This document shows positions 47,237 to 56,420 of a stretch of DNA of 64,000 nt, piece after piece; positions within the stretch are counted from its first letter, which is position 1; the number at the start of each line of letters is the position of its first letter. A program made the position numbers and the translations under genes. The notes beneath the pieces were generated by a model. The model worked only from the letters and a program-made list of their open reading frames with translations. It was not told the origin of the DNA and searched no databases. This DNA is from an uncultured bacterium (GTDB lineage Bacteria > Bacillota > Clostridia > Lachnospirales > Lachnospiraceae): assembly GCA_905215155.1 (NCBI GenBank), contig CAJMPJ010000004.1:1-64000 (forward strand). Direction: 5' to 3'.

Positions 47237-48136
47237 ATGAAGTCGAAAGGTATTCATAAGTTTCTGGCAGATAATGCAGGATTCTTCTTCGTGTTACCGT
47301 GGCTGATTGGATTTATACTTTTTAAGATTTATCCGTTCGCTTCTTCACTGTACTACAGCTTTACAAATTATGATCTGTTTAACGGCATATCAAAAACAGG
47401 TTTGATGAACTATGATAAGATTTTTACAGACTCTGATATCAGAAGAGCTTTTTATGTAACCTTCAAATATGCAATTTTTGATGTTCCGTTAAAGCTGATT
47501 TTTGCATTGTTCATTGCATATATTCTGAATTTTAAATTAAAAGGTGTAAACTTTTTCAGAACTGCATATTATATTCCCTCCATTCTGGGCGGCTCCATTG
47601 CCATTGCCATTTTATGGAGAGCGGTATTTAATACCGATGGTTTGATTAATACGGTTTTGGGAATTTTCGGTGCAGAAAAGATCAACTGGATGTCTTCGGC
47701 AAACGGTGCTTTGGCTGTTATCGTACTTCTGAGAGTCTGGCAGTTTGGATCAGCCATGGTTATCTTTCTTGCAGCCTTAAAGGGCGTATCCGAGGATTTA
47801 TACGAGGCGGCTTCCATTGACGGAGCAGGAAAATGGACGCAGTTTTTCAAGATCACAGTTCCCCTGATCACACCGGTTATTTTCTACAATTTAATCACCC
47901 AGTTATGCCAGGCGTTCCAGGAGTTCAACGGGCCGTTCCTTGTAACAAAGGGAGGACCTAACGGAGCGACTACATTGATTTCCATTTTGATTTATAACAA
48001 TGCATTCTTACGTCATAAGATGGGTATGGCCAGTGCGCAGGCATGGATTCTGTTCCTGATCGTCATGACATTTACGGCAGTCGCGTTTGTAAGCCAGAAG
48101 AAGTGGGTTTACTATTCAGATGAAGACGGGAGGTAG
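47237..48136 (+). CDS. ABC sugar transporter permease (MalF/UgpA-like)
   Basis: 299 aa with about six membrane segments. The EAA loop that contacts the ATPase is seen in YEAASIDGAGKWTQFFKITV. N-terminal FFVLPWLIGFILFKIYPF is typical. It pairs with the next gene to form the channel. AGGAGG precedes the ATG. Confidence 0.94.
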   Translation: MKSKGIHKFLADNAGFFFVLPWLIGFILFKIYPFASSLYYSFTNYDLFNGISKTGLMNYDKIFTDSDIRRAFYVTFKYAIFDVPLKLIFALFIAYILNFKLKGVNFFRTAYYIPSILGGSIAIAILWRAVFNTDGLINTVLGIFGAEKINWMSSANGALAVIVLLRVWQFGSAMVIFLAALKGVSEDLYEAASIDGAGKWTQFFKITVPLITPVIFYNLITQLCQAFQEFNGPFLVTKGGPNGATTLISILIYNNAFLRHKMGMASAQAWILFLIVMTFTAVAFVSQKKWVYYSDEDGR

Positions 48137-48141
48137 ATGAC

Positions 48142-48993
48142 ATGACGAAAGAAGCAAAAAGACAAATCAGCGCAGTGATCCGTTATACGCTGCTTGTGGC
48201 AGTTGGATTTATTATGGTGTATCCCCTGATCTGGATGGTGGGTGCTACCTTTAAGACAAACTCAGAAATTTTTACCAGCGCCTGGTTCTGGCCGAAGAAT
48301 CCGGTAATGGATGGCTATGAAAATGCATTTGTGGATTACGGCGGCAAGATCAATTTGATCAAATCCATGCTCAATACATATAAGATCGTGGTACCAAAGG
48401 TCATCTTTACCTTATTATCGGCTACAATTACTGCTTATGGGTTCGGACGTTTTGAATTCAAAGGAAAAGCAATCCTTTTCTCCTTGATGATTTCCACGCT
48501 GTTCTTACCTCAGGTAGTTTTGAATGCACCGCAGTATATTATGTTTAACCAGTGGGGCTGGACCAATTCTTACCTTCCTCTGGTCATACCTTCTCTGTTT
48601 GCAGGTGATACCTATTTCTTGTTCATGCTGGTACAGTTCTTAAGGGGCGTACCTAGGGAACTTGAGGAAGCCGCAAAGATTGACGGTTGTAATTCCATTA
48701 AGACATTATGGTATGTAATTGTTCCTATGCTGAAGCCATCTTTGGTTTCCGTAGCCCTCTTCCAGTTTATGTGGACCAGCAATGACTTTATGGGGCCCCT
48801 GATTTACATTTCCGATATGCCCAAATATACAAACTCCATATACTTACGTATGTCCATGGATGGTGATGTCGGATTCCAGTGGAATAGAATTTTGGCAATG
48901 TCCTTAATTTCCATCATTCCATCTCTGATCGTGTTCTTCTGTGCACAGGATGCATTTATTGATGGCATCGCTGCCGGAGGCGTAAAAGGCTGA
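48142..48993 (+). CDS. ABC sugar transporter permease (MalG/UgpE-like)
   Basis: 283 aa with six membrane segments and the EAA motif EEAAKIDGCNSIKTLWYVIV. The C-terminus AQDAFIDGIAAGGVKG is the conserved end of this family. No ATPase gene is present in the operon, so a shared MsmX-like ATPase is presumed. A hairpin with T-run follows. Confidence 0.94.
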   Translation: MTKEAKRQISAVIRYTLLVAVGFIMVYPLIWMVGATFKTNSEIFTSAWFWPKNPVMDGYENAFVDYGGKINLIKSMLNTYKIVVPKVIFTLLSATITAYGFGRFEFKGKAILFSLMISTLFLPQVVLNAPQYIMFNQWGWTNSYLPLVIPSLFAGDTYFLFMLVQFLRGVPRELEEAAKIDGCNSIKTLWYVIVPMLKPSLVSVALFQFMWTSNDFMGPLIYISDMPKYTNSIYLRMSMDGDVGFQWNRILAMSLISIIPSLIVFFCAQDAFIDGIAAGGVKG

Positions 48994-49005
48994 TTTTAGT
49001 AAAAT

Positions 49006-49036
49006 GGGTGTAGTATTCAATTGCTGCGCCCTTTTT
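49006..49036 (+). terminator. Weak intrinsic terminator after the permeases
   Basis: GGGTGTAG with CTGCGCCC (two G-U pairs), then five T. Partial read-through into the GH28 gene 30 nt later is likely. Confidence 0.6.
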
Positions 49037-49068
49037 GACTATACGAAAAAAGGTGAGGTTAAGTCAGA

Positions 49069-50622
49069 ATGAAACTTAGAGTTGCTTTAAAGACCGCACG
49101 TTCTGTAACCATAGAAACGATGACAGAACAGATTTACGAATATGAAACTCCCGGAACGATTTTTGTGAATGGGAAACCCCATGGAGAGACTGCAAAGGTG
49201 GTATTTACTTTGTTTGACTTAAAGCCGGAAACGGATTACAAGGTGTGCTTGGAACGAGATGGGAAAAAAGCAGAAATAAACTTCCGCACGGAGTATGAGT
49301 TCGTGACCATCAATGTGCGGGAAGTCGGTGCAAAGGGAGATGGAATTCAGGATGATACTCCCTTCATTCAGGCAGCCATCATGGCTTGCCCAAAGGCTGG
49401 AAGAGTCCTCATTCCAAAAGGGACTTACCGCATCACCAGCCTGTTTTTAAAGAGCCATATTAAGATCGAGCTTTCAGAAGGTGCTGAACTTCGGGCAGAT
49501 ACGGACCGTAACAGATTTCCAAGATTTCCGGGGGTCATCGAAAGCTATGACGAAAAGAAAGAGTATCATCTGGGAACATGGGAAGGCAACCCTCTTCCCA
49601 TGTTTGCCGGAATCATTACCGGTATTGATGTAGAGGATGTGGTGATTTACGGCAAAGGCCTGATTAATGGGCAGGCGGACTTTGACAACTGGTGGAACAA
49701 TGTCCGCCAGATGAAGATCGCCTTCCGCCCCCGAATGGTATTTTTGGAAAGGTGTAAAAATGTCCGTTTACAGGGATTTTCTTTAAAGGATAGTCCGGCC
49801 TGGGTGCTTCACCCCTATTTCAGCCAGGATTTGAAATTTATTGATTTGACCATCCATAACCCTGCCAATTCCCATAATACGGATGGATTAGATCCGGAAT
49901 CCTGCAAAGATGTTGAGATCCTTGGACTTCATTTCTCGTTAGGGGATGACTGTATTGCCATTAAGTCCGGAAAAATCTACATGGGAAGAACATTTAAGAC
50001 GCCTTCCGAAAATATCAGAATTCGTCAGTGTTTCATGGAAAACGGACATGGGGCAGTTACCGTAGGAAGTGAAGTTGGGGCAGGCGTAAAGAACATTCAC
50101 GTCGAGAGCTGTCTGTTCCGCCACACGGACCGGGGCCTTAGAATTAAAACCAGAAGAGGACGGGGCAGGGACTCTGTGCTTTCCGAAATTTATTTTGATC
50201 ATATCCATATGGATCATGTGATGACGCCATTTGTTGTAAACTCCTTTTATTTCTGCGATCCGGATGGGAAATCTGAATACGTGCAGTCCAGGGAGGCACT
50301 TCCGGTGGATGAACGGACGCCTGAGATCAAAAAACTCTACTTTACCGATATTAAAGCAGAAAACTGCCATGTGGCAGCCTCCTTCTTTTACGGACTCCCG
50401 GAACAGAAAATCGAACGTATTGAATTAAAGAATGTTAAAGTATCCTTTGCGGATGAGGCAAAAAAAGGAGTTCCAGCCATGTTGAGCGGCATGGATGAGT
50501 GTTCAAAAAAAGGGTTCTTAATCAATAACGTAAAAACTCTTGTTTGTGAGAATGTAAAGGTTTCCGGACAGGAAGGGGAAGCTTTTGAAGTGTCCAATGT
50601 GGATCAGTATGAAGTAAAATAA
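49069..50622 (+). CDS. GH28 polygalacturonase-family enzyme, cytoplasmic
   Basis: 517 aa. Residues 1-80 form an FnIII-like beta domain and the rest is a right-handed beta helix beginning at INVREVGAKGDGIQDDTPFI. GH28 catalytic motifs are NTDGLDPESC, GDDCIAIKSG (Asp pair), GHGAVTVGSE (His) and RIKTRRGRG. There is no signal peptide, so it most likely trims imported oligogalacturonides, probably as an exo-enzyme. It is followed after 11 nt by the TIM-barrel gene. Confidence 0.93.
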   Translation: MKLRVALKTARSVTIETMTEQIYEYETPGTIFVNGKPHGETAKVVFTLFDLKPETDYKVCLERDGKKAEINFRTEYEFVTINVREVGAKGDGIQDDTPFIQAAIMACPKAGRVLIPKGTYRITSLFLKSHIKIELSEGAELRADTDRNRFPRFPGVIESYDEKKEYHLGTWEGNPLPMFAGIITGIDVEDVVIYGKGLINGQADFDNWWNNVRQMKIAFRPRMVFLERCKNVRLQGFSLKDSPAWVLHPYFSQDLKFIDLTIHNPANSHNTDGLDPESCKDVEILGLHFSLGDDCIAIKSGKIYMGRTFKTPSENIRIRQCFMENGHGAVTVGSEVGAGVKNIHVESCLFRHTDRGLRIKTRRGRGRDSVLSEIYFDHIHMDHVMTPFVVNSFYFCDPDGKSEYVQSREALPVDERTPEIKKLYFTDIKAENCHVAASFFYGLPEQKIERIELKNVKVSFADEAKKGVPAMLSGMDECSKKGFLINNVKTLVCENVKVSGQEGEAFEVSNVDQYEVK

Positions 50623-50633
50623 AGGAGGATGTT

Positions 50634-51467
50634 ATGATGCAGATCGGAATCCGGTTACATGACGTTGCACCAGGAACCATTGAGGAGAGAGTAAAAATTG
50701 CCCGTGAACAGGGATTTACCTGTGTTCATTTGGCTTTAACAAAAACAGTCAAAGATCATTCGGTAGAGAATTCTGCTTTGACCCCTGGCTATGCCACTTA
50801 TCTGCGCAAGCTGTTTGAGAAGTATGATATGGATATTGCAGTTTTGGGCTGCTACTTAAATCTGGCTCACCCAGACCCGGCAGAGCTTAAAAAAATCCAG
50901 GAGCGTTATTTTGCACATCTTCGTTTTGCTTCCTTGTTAGGATGCAGCGTTGTAGGAACGGAGACGGGAGCGCCTAATGCAGAATACCGTTTTGTGCCAG
51001 CCAGCCATACAGAAGAGTCTCTTCAGATTTTTATTAAGAATCTGCGCCCGGTCGTGGAGTGTGCGGAAAAGTTTGGTGTAATTATGGCAATTGAGCCGGT
51101 ATGGAGCCACATTGTTTATGATTCCAAACAGGCTTTAAAGGTGTTGCAGGAAATCAATTCCCCCAATTTAAGAATCATCCTGGATCCGGTAAACCTTCTC
51201 TCTGTGGAAAACAGCGAACATTATGAGGAAGTGATTGCAGAAGCCATCAAAGACCTGGGGGAATATACCGATGTGGTTCACATGAAAGACTTTGTGATTG
51301 AAGGCGACAAAGTTGTTTCCAGCGCACCGGGAACCGGTACCATGAAGTATGATACAATTCTGGAATTCGTGAAAAAAGACAAGCCATTTGTTCAGATGAC
51401 AATTGAAGACAGCAAACCAGATAATGCAGAATGGTCACGGAAGTTTCTTGAAGATTATTCTTTCTGA
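50634..51467 (+). CDS. Sugar phosphate isomerase/epimerase-like TIM barrel
   Basis: 277 aa, xylose-isomerase-like TIM barrel. Putative metal ligands are the Glu in IMAIEPVWSH, Asp in IILDPVNLL, His in VVHMKDFV and Glu in MTIEDSK. Substrate unknown; location between GH28 and uxaB points to a uronate or pectin-derived sugar. It ends in a terminator. AAAGGAGG precedes the start; the second Met is an equally possible start. Confidence 0.85.
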   Translation: MMQIGIRLHDVAPGTIEERVKIAREQGFTCVHLALTKTVKDHSVENSALTPGYATYLRKLFEKYDMDIAVLGCYLNLAHPDPAELKKIQERYFAHLRFASLLGCSVVGTETGAPNAEYRFVPASHTEESLQIFIKNLRPVVECAEKFGVIMAIEPVWSHIVYDSKQALKVLQEINSPNLRIILDPVNLLSVENSEHYEEVIAEAIKDLGEYTDVVHMKDFVIEGDKVVSSAPGTGTMKYDTILEFVKKDKPFVQMTIEDSKPDNAEWSRKFLEDYSF

Positions 51468-51538
51468 TATTATTGGTAGAAAGCTGCTTCAAAATGAATC
51501 TGGGAGTGCAATTGATAGAAAAGAATAATAGGAATGAC

Positions 51539-51570
51539 AAAAATGCGCCTTGAAATCAAGACGCATTTTT
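51539..51570 (+). terminator. Intrinsic terminator
   Basis: AAAAATGCG and CGCATTTTT with an inner CTTGA/TCAAG stem; usable in both directions between convergent transcription units. Confidence 0.8.
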
Positions 51571-51642
51571 ATGCTATTAATAGGATTATTTTGTTATAAA
51601 TTGTTATCGCAGATTCTTTTTGCTACAGCCTTTACCGGTCGG

Positions 51643-53133
51643 TTAGTTTAAGCAGTCTTTCATTACTTCGTAGGCACCTTTTTCTTCAATGGCTTTTAAA
51701 TATCCGGTCACCGCTTCTTCAAAACCAGAAATTTTGCTTAAATCCTCATCCCAAAAGTCAACGTTACTGCAGACCGCATGAGCAAGAGTTTTTGCATCAT
51801 CATCCTTGTGGTCATAGAAGAACTGAAGGATGGGCTTATCATCCTTTACGGTATATTCATTGCCGGCAGGACGGGCTGCAATCAGACCATCATTGGTCAA
51901 GTTCATGCCATGATAGAAAGCGATATAGAATGCAAAGGATGCAGTGATGCATGTCGGAAGCGTTCCCGTCTTATCTACATAGCCCTTTAAAGATGGCAGA
52001 ACACGAGCTTTCCACTTGGACGTGGAGTTAAGAGAGATCGAAAGGAGTGCATGGTCAATGAATGGATTTTTGAAGCGCTCGGTAACAGAGGCGGCAAAGC
52101 TCATTAATTCCTCTTTGGGTAGTGTCAATGTAGGAATGATCTCATCGTAAATGGTCTTGTTCATGAATCCGCAGATCACTTCGTCATCCATGCAGTTACG
52201 AACAATATCCTGTCCGGCGAGGTAAGCGCCTAATACGAAGGAAGTGTGGGCACCGTTTAAGATGCGGACTTTTCTCTGCTTGTAGGGCTTATGGTCGTTG
52301 CAGATGAGAACCGGAAGGCCGGCCTGTTCAAATGGAAGTTCTTTCTTTAAATGTTCAGGACCTTCAATGACCCAGAAGCCAAAGATCTCACCGGTATCAA
52401 TGATGTTATCCTGATAGCCCAATTCTTCACAGATAGCAGCAGCTTCATTTCTTGGATATCCGGTTACGATCCGGTCTACCAGGGTGGAGCAGAAAATGTT
52501 TTCTGTTTTTATCCAGTTTGTGAATGCTTCGCCCAGGTTCCATTGCTGTGCATAGTTCAAAACACATTTTTCCAGTTCTTTCCCATTGTTGTCGATTAGC
52601 TCACAGGAAAGGATAACAAATCCTTTTCCAGCTTCCTTCCCGAATTTCTCAAATCTTCTATATAAGAACTGCGTCAGCTTTCCGGGATAGCTCTCAGCCG
52701 GAACATCAGTAAACTGACAGGAAGGGTCATAAGCGATCCCTGCTTCGGTTGTGTTGCAGGCAATGTAGCGCAGTTCAGGATTATCGGCACAGGCAAGTAC
52801 TGCCTCATAATCCTCATAAGGATTTAAACATCTGCTTACACAGGAGATCACACGTTTTTCATTTACCTTTTTTCCGTTTTCAAATCCACGGAGGAAGAGG
52901 GTATAAAGTCCCTCCTGTTCATTGATCATATCTGCAAGTCCTGCGGCAATGGGCTGGCATAAAACAACTTTGGAGTTGAAGCCGGTTTTCTCATTCAGCA
53001 TATCAATAAAATAATCAACAAACGCTCTTAAAAAATTTCCTTCTCCGAACTGGAGAACCCGCTCCGGGGCCTCTTTTAAAAGATATCCGTCATACCCCTG
53101 TTTTTCCAGTGTTGCATAACATAACTTTTCCAT
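51643..53133 (-). CDS. uxaB: Tagaturonate reductase (altronate oxidoreductase)
   Basis: 496 aa from the ATG giving MEKLCYATLEKQGYDG, with AAAGGAG upstream; a TTG eight codons earlier precedes that site. It belongs to the polyol-specific long-chain dehydrogenase family: RVLQFGEGNFLRAFVDYFID for NAD binding and KVRILNGAHTSFVLGAYLAG with the catalytic Lys/His region. It reduces tagaturonate (from galacturonate via UxaC, not seen here) to altronate. It is the second gene of a two-gene operon, 33 nt after uxaA. Confidence 0.95.
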   Translation of the reverse strand: MEKLCYATLEKQGYDGYLLKEAPERVLQFGEGNFLRAFVDYFIDMLNEKTGFNSKVVLCQPIAAGLADMINEQEGLYTLFLRGFENGKKVNEKRVISCVSRCLNPYEDYEAVLACADNPELRYIACNTTEAGIAYDPSCQFTDVPAESYPGKLTQFLYRRFEKFGKEAGKGFVILSCELIDNNGKELEKCVLNYAQQWNLGEAFTNWIKTENIFCSTLVDRIVTGYPRNEAAAICEELGYQDNIIDTGEIFGFWVIEGPEHLKKELPFEQAGLPVLICNDHKPYKQRKVRILNGAHTSFVLGAYLAGQDIVRNCMDDEVICGFMNKTIYDEIIPTLTLPKEELMSFAASVTERFKNPFIDHALLSISLNSTSKWKARVLPSLKGYVDKTGTLPTCITASFAFYIAFYHGMNLTNDGLIAARPAGNEYTVKDDKPILQFFYDHKDDDAKTLAHAVCSNVDFWDEDLSKISGFEEAVTGYLKAIEEKGAYEVMKDCLN

Positions 53134-53166
53134 TTGAATTAATCTCCTTTTTCTCAAATAAATGTA

Positions 53167-54648
53167 TTATAATGTCACGCCCTGCTTAAAGATAGCCATG
53201 TCGTGGAAGCCTGCTTCTTCCGATTTGACTTTTTTCCCGGAAGCCACTTCAATTACAAAATCAAAAAACTGATTCTTTAGAGTGTCCATGTCTGTGCCTT
53301 CCACCAGTACACCGCAGTTAAAATCAATCCAGTTGTTCTTTTTCGTTGCTAGTGCAGTGTTGGTGGCGATCTTCATGGTTGGAACCGGACAAGCAAACGG
53401 AGTTCCCCGGCCGGTGGTAAAGAGAACGATATGCGCTCCGGAAGCAGCCAGTGCGGTGGAAGCGACCAGATCGTTTCCAGGAGCACTTAATAAGTTCAAG
53501 CCCTTGGTTGTTACCGGTTCGCCGTATTTTAATACATCAACGATTTCTGCGCTTCCTGATTTCTGGATGCATCCTAAAGATTTGTCTTCCAGAGTGGAGA
53601 TCCCTCCTTTTTTGTTGCCAGGAGATGGATTTTCGTAAATCGTCTGATTATGGCTGGTGAAATAGTTTTTAAAGTCATTGATCAGATCCACGGTCTTTTC
53701 AAAGGTATCTTCATCGTGGCAGCGGTTCATGAGAAGTGTTTCCGCACCGAACATCTCAGGAACCTCCGTAAGAATTGTAGTACCGCCTTTGGAAACCAGC
53801 ATATCCGAGAAGGCGCCAACAGTTGGGTTGGCGGTGATGCCGGATAACCCGTCGGAACCGCCGCATTTCATTCCGATGATGAGTTCGCTGCAGCTGACCG
53901 GTTCTCTGTGGAATGTGCCTGCGTATTCCGCTAATGCTTCCATCATTGCCATGGAGTCTTCCATCTCATCCTCTGATTCCTGAGCGACAACAAACTTGAT
54001 CCTGCGCTCATCGTATTCCCCGATGTAGCGTTTTAATTCCTGAACGTTGCTGTTTTCACATCCAAGTCCCAGCACCAGGACCCCGCCGGCGTTTGGATGA
54101 TTGATTAAATCGGCTAAAATGGTTCTTGTATACTCCTGATCATCGCCCATCTGGGAACAGCCGTATGGATGAGGAAAAGCCGCTACCGCATCAATGGAAC
54201 CGGTAACCAATTTCTGTGAGGCCCGTTCAATGGCGGAAGCGATCTTATTCACGCAGCCCACGGTTGGAATGATCCAGAGCTCATTGCGCACGCCTACTTT
54301 TCCGTTGGGTCTGCGGTATCCCAAAAAGGTTCGTTCTTCTGTGGGAGCAAGTTTGATTTCCTGTTTGTTATAAGTATAAGTAAGTAAGTCCCCCAACCCT
54401 GTTTTTAAATTGTGTGTGTGAATCCAGGCCCCTGCCGCAATATTCTCCTTTGCTATGCCAATGGCACAGCCGTATTTGATGACGGATGAGCCGGCAGGTA
54501 TATCGGTAAGGGCAAATTTGTGTCCCTGAGGGATGTCTTCCAAAAGTGTTACCGCTGCCTGGTCCACAACCATGGAAGAGTCGGACTTTAAGGGCTTTAG
54601 AGCCACAGCTACATTATCCTCGGGATGAATTTTGATAAAATCCTGCAT
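53167..54648 (-). CDS. uxaA: Altronate dehydratase
   Basis: 493 aa from the ATG giving MQDFIKIHPEDN, with AGGAAAGGAAG upstream; longer readings run into the operator. The SAF-like N-terminal domain (about 10-95) is followed by the main domain with LGYRRPNGKVGVRNELWIIP, VAAFPHPYGCSQMGDDQEYT and GMKCGGSDGLSGITANP. It is an iron-dependent dehydratase making 2-keto-3-deoxygluconate from altronate. Promoter and operator lie just upstream. Confidence 0.95.
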   Translation of the reverse strand: MQDFIKIHPEDNVAVALKPLKSDSSMVVDQAAVTLLEDIPQGHKFALTDIPAGSSVIKYGCAIGIAKENIAAGAWIHTHNLKTGLGDLLTYTYNKQEIKLAPTEERTFLGYRRPNGKVGVRNELWIIPTVGCVNKIASAIERASQKLVTGSIDAVAAFPHPYGCSQMGDDQEYTRTILADLINHPNAGGVLVLGLGCENSNVQELKRYIGEYDERRIKFVVAQESEDEMEDSMAMMEALAEYAGTFHREPVSCSELIIGMKCGGSDGLSGITANPTVGAFSDMLVSKGGTTILTEVPEMFGAETLLMNRCHDEDTFEKTVDLINDFKNYFTSHNQTIYENPSPGNKKGGISTLEDKSLGCIQKSGSAEIVDVLKYGEPVTTKGLNLLSAPGNDLVASTALAASGAHIVLFTTGRGTPFACPVPTMKIATNTALATKKNNWIDFNCGVLVEGTDMDTLKNQFFDFVIEVASGKKVKSEEAGFHDMAIFKQGVTL

Positions 54649-54694
54649 AAGCTTCCTTTCCTTTCTTCGTACCATTTTTATACAATCACATACA

Positions 54695-54741
54695 ATGTAA
54701 GTACTTACATAAAACATACACTATTTTAATCTCATAGTCAA
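54695..54741 (-). promoter_or_regulatory. uxaAB promoter with palindromic operator
   Basis: On the minus strand TTGACT (54736-54741), 17-nt spacer, TATGTT (54713-54718), then at once ATGTAAGTACTTACAT (54695-54710), a perfect 16-bp palindrome over the transcription start. Confidence 0.75.
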
Positions 54742-54836
54742 TAGGGAAAGGAAAAAGAACGGTTTTTCTTTCTATATAAGCTGAATGGCGGACAAAAAAT
54801 AGCGGTTTTTTCCTAATATAGATAAAGAAAACCAGT

Positions 54837-54892
54837 TGATTTCTTTATTTATATCCTGTATAATTGACCGGGAAAAGTGTAAGCGCTTACGC
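54837..54892 (+). promoter_or_regulatory. lacI-family gene promoter with operator
   Basis: TTGATT, 16-nt spacer and an extended -10 TGTATAAT (TATAAT 54859-54864), then GTGTAAGCGCTTACGC at 54877-54892, indicating autoregulation. It is the same sequence as the site before the ABC operon. Confidence 0.75.
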
Positions 54893-54957
54893 TCTCTTTC
54901 AAACATAGCGGAAGGCTGCACAACCAACGTTGAAATTTATGATGTAAGAGGACTACG

Positions 54958-55965
54958 ATGAACATTTATGATATTGCGCAGCTTGCAGGTGTTTCGATCG
55001 CTACGGTTTCCAGGGTGGTCAATGACAGCCCGCGAGTCAGCGAGAAGACGAAACAAAGAGTCAGGGATATTATGGAAGAAAATGGCTATACACCCAATGT
55101 ATTTGCCAGGGGACTGGGACTGGATTCCATGAAAACCATTGGGATCATGTGTCCCGATGTTTCGGATGCCTATATGGCTGCTGCAGTGGCACATTTAGAG
55201 AGCCGCATGCATGAGCACGGTTACGACTGCATTTTATGCTGCAGCGGGTTTGAACAATCTGTCAAGGAAAAGTACGTGAGGCTTCTTCTTGCCAAAAGAG
55301 TCGACGCGCTAATTATGGTGGGTTCTGTTTATGCCGGATCGGGAGAGGACGACAGTACGGTTCAGTATGTCCGTGAAGCGGCAAAGCAGGTCCCTGTATT
55401 TTTAATAAACGGATTTCTGGATCATGAAAATGTTTACTGCGCTTACGGAGATGATTATCAGGCGACCTATGAAGTGACCAGCCAGATGATCGAGGGGGGA
55501 AGAAAAAGAATCCTTTTTCTCTGTGATTCCCATTCCTACAGTGCGACCCAGAAGCTGGAGGGGTATGAATCCGCTTTAAAAAGTCATGGACTTCCTGTGC
55601 TTGGGGATTTAAAGCTGTATGTGAAAAACCGGATCCATACGGTTCGTGATATTCTTTTGGAACGCCGTGATTTAAGGTTTGACAGTGTGGTTGCCACCGA
55701 CGACGGACTTGCAGTAGGAGCGATTAAGTATGCAAACGCAAAGCTTTTAAAGATACCGGAGGACCTATGTATCACCGGTTTTAACAATTCCACCCTTTCT
55801 ATCTGCAGCGATCCGGAGCTTTCTTCCGTGGATAATAAGGTAGAAGAGATATGCAACCTGACTGTCAGCAATATGATGAAGATTCTTCACGGAGACGCCA
55901 GTGAAGTGGCCCGGGACAACAAAATCCCATGCAGGCTGATGAAGCGTTGCACCACGGATTTTTAA
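54958..55965 (+). CDS. LacI-family transcriptional repressor
   Basis: 335 aa. The N-terminal helix-turn-helix NIYDIAQLAGVSIATVSRVV and hinge helix are followed by a periplasmic-binding-protein-like sensor domain. It is divergent from uxaAB and flanked by two operators of the same type, so it is the best candidate reader of the four palindromes in the island. The inducer is unknown; a galacturonate-derived metabolite is inferred. Confidence 0.93.
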   Translation: MNIYDIAQLAGVSIATVSRVVNDSPRVSEKTKQRVRDIMEENGYTPNVFARGLGLDSMKTIGIMCPDVSDAYMAAAVAHLESRMHEHGYDCILCCSGFEQSVKEKYVRLLLAKRVDALIMVGSVYAGSGEDDSTVQYVREAAKQVPVFLINGFLDHENVYCAYGDDYQATYEVTSQMIEGGRKRILFLCDSHSYSATQKLEGYESALKSHGLPVLGDLKLYVKNRIHTVRDILLERRDLRFDSVVATDDGLAVGAIKYANAKLLKIPEDLCITGFNNSTLSICSDPELSSVDNKVEEICNLTVSNMMKILHGDASEVARDNKIPCRLMKRCTTDF

Positions 55966-56063
55966 ACTTGTCTTTTCCTGTTGGTTATGCTACAATATAA
56001 AGCCAGTAAAACATATGAAAACACCTTTATAGGATATAAGAAAGAGCGGTGACAGGAATAAAG

Positions 56064-56420
56064 ATGGAACATGATGGAGACAATGTGGTGCTGTGTGGTG
56101 CCAATTCCTATGAACAAAAATATTATTTTAACCAGCAGTTTTCAAGTCTCCCGGAACACATCAAACAGGAACTGCAGATCATGTGTGTGCTGTATACGGA
56201 AGATGTGGGCGGAATTCTGACCCTTGAGTATGAGCAGGACGGCACCCTGGAATTTAAAGTGACAGCGGCGGAAAGTGATTATCTGTTTGATGAGATCGGA
56301 AGCGTATTAAAAATCAAACAGTACCGGAAGGAAAAGAGGGAACTTTTGGAATCTTTGGAAGTGTATTACCGGGTGTTTTATCTTGGAGAACAATTGGAAG
56401 ACGGAGAAATAGATACGTGA
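56064..56420 (+). CDS. DUF6145-like small protein
   Basis: 118 aa from ATG 56064 behind CAGGA; a GTG five codons earlier is an alternative. It has the pattern NSYEQKYYFNQQFSSLPEHI, IMCVLYTEDVGGILTLEY and a helical C-terminus, which I associate with a Lachnospiraceae-restricted family (DUF6145), name from memory. Function unknown. Its stop overlaps the dusB start, so the two are translationally coupled. Confidence 0.75.
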   Translation: MEHDGDNVVLCGANSYEQKYYFNQQFSSLPEHIKQELQIMCVLYTEDVGGILTLEYEQDGTLEFKVTAAESDYLFDEIGSVLKIKQYRKEKRELLESLEVYYRVFYLGEQLEDGEIDT

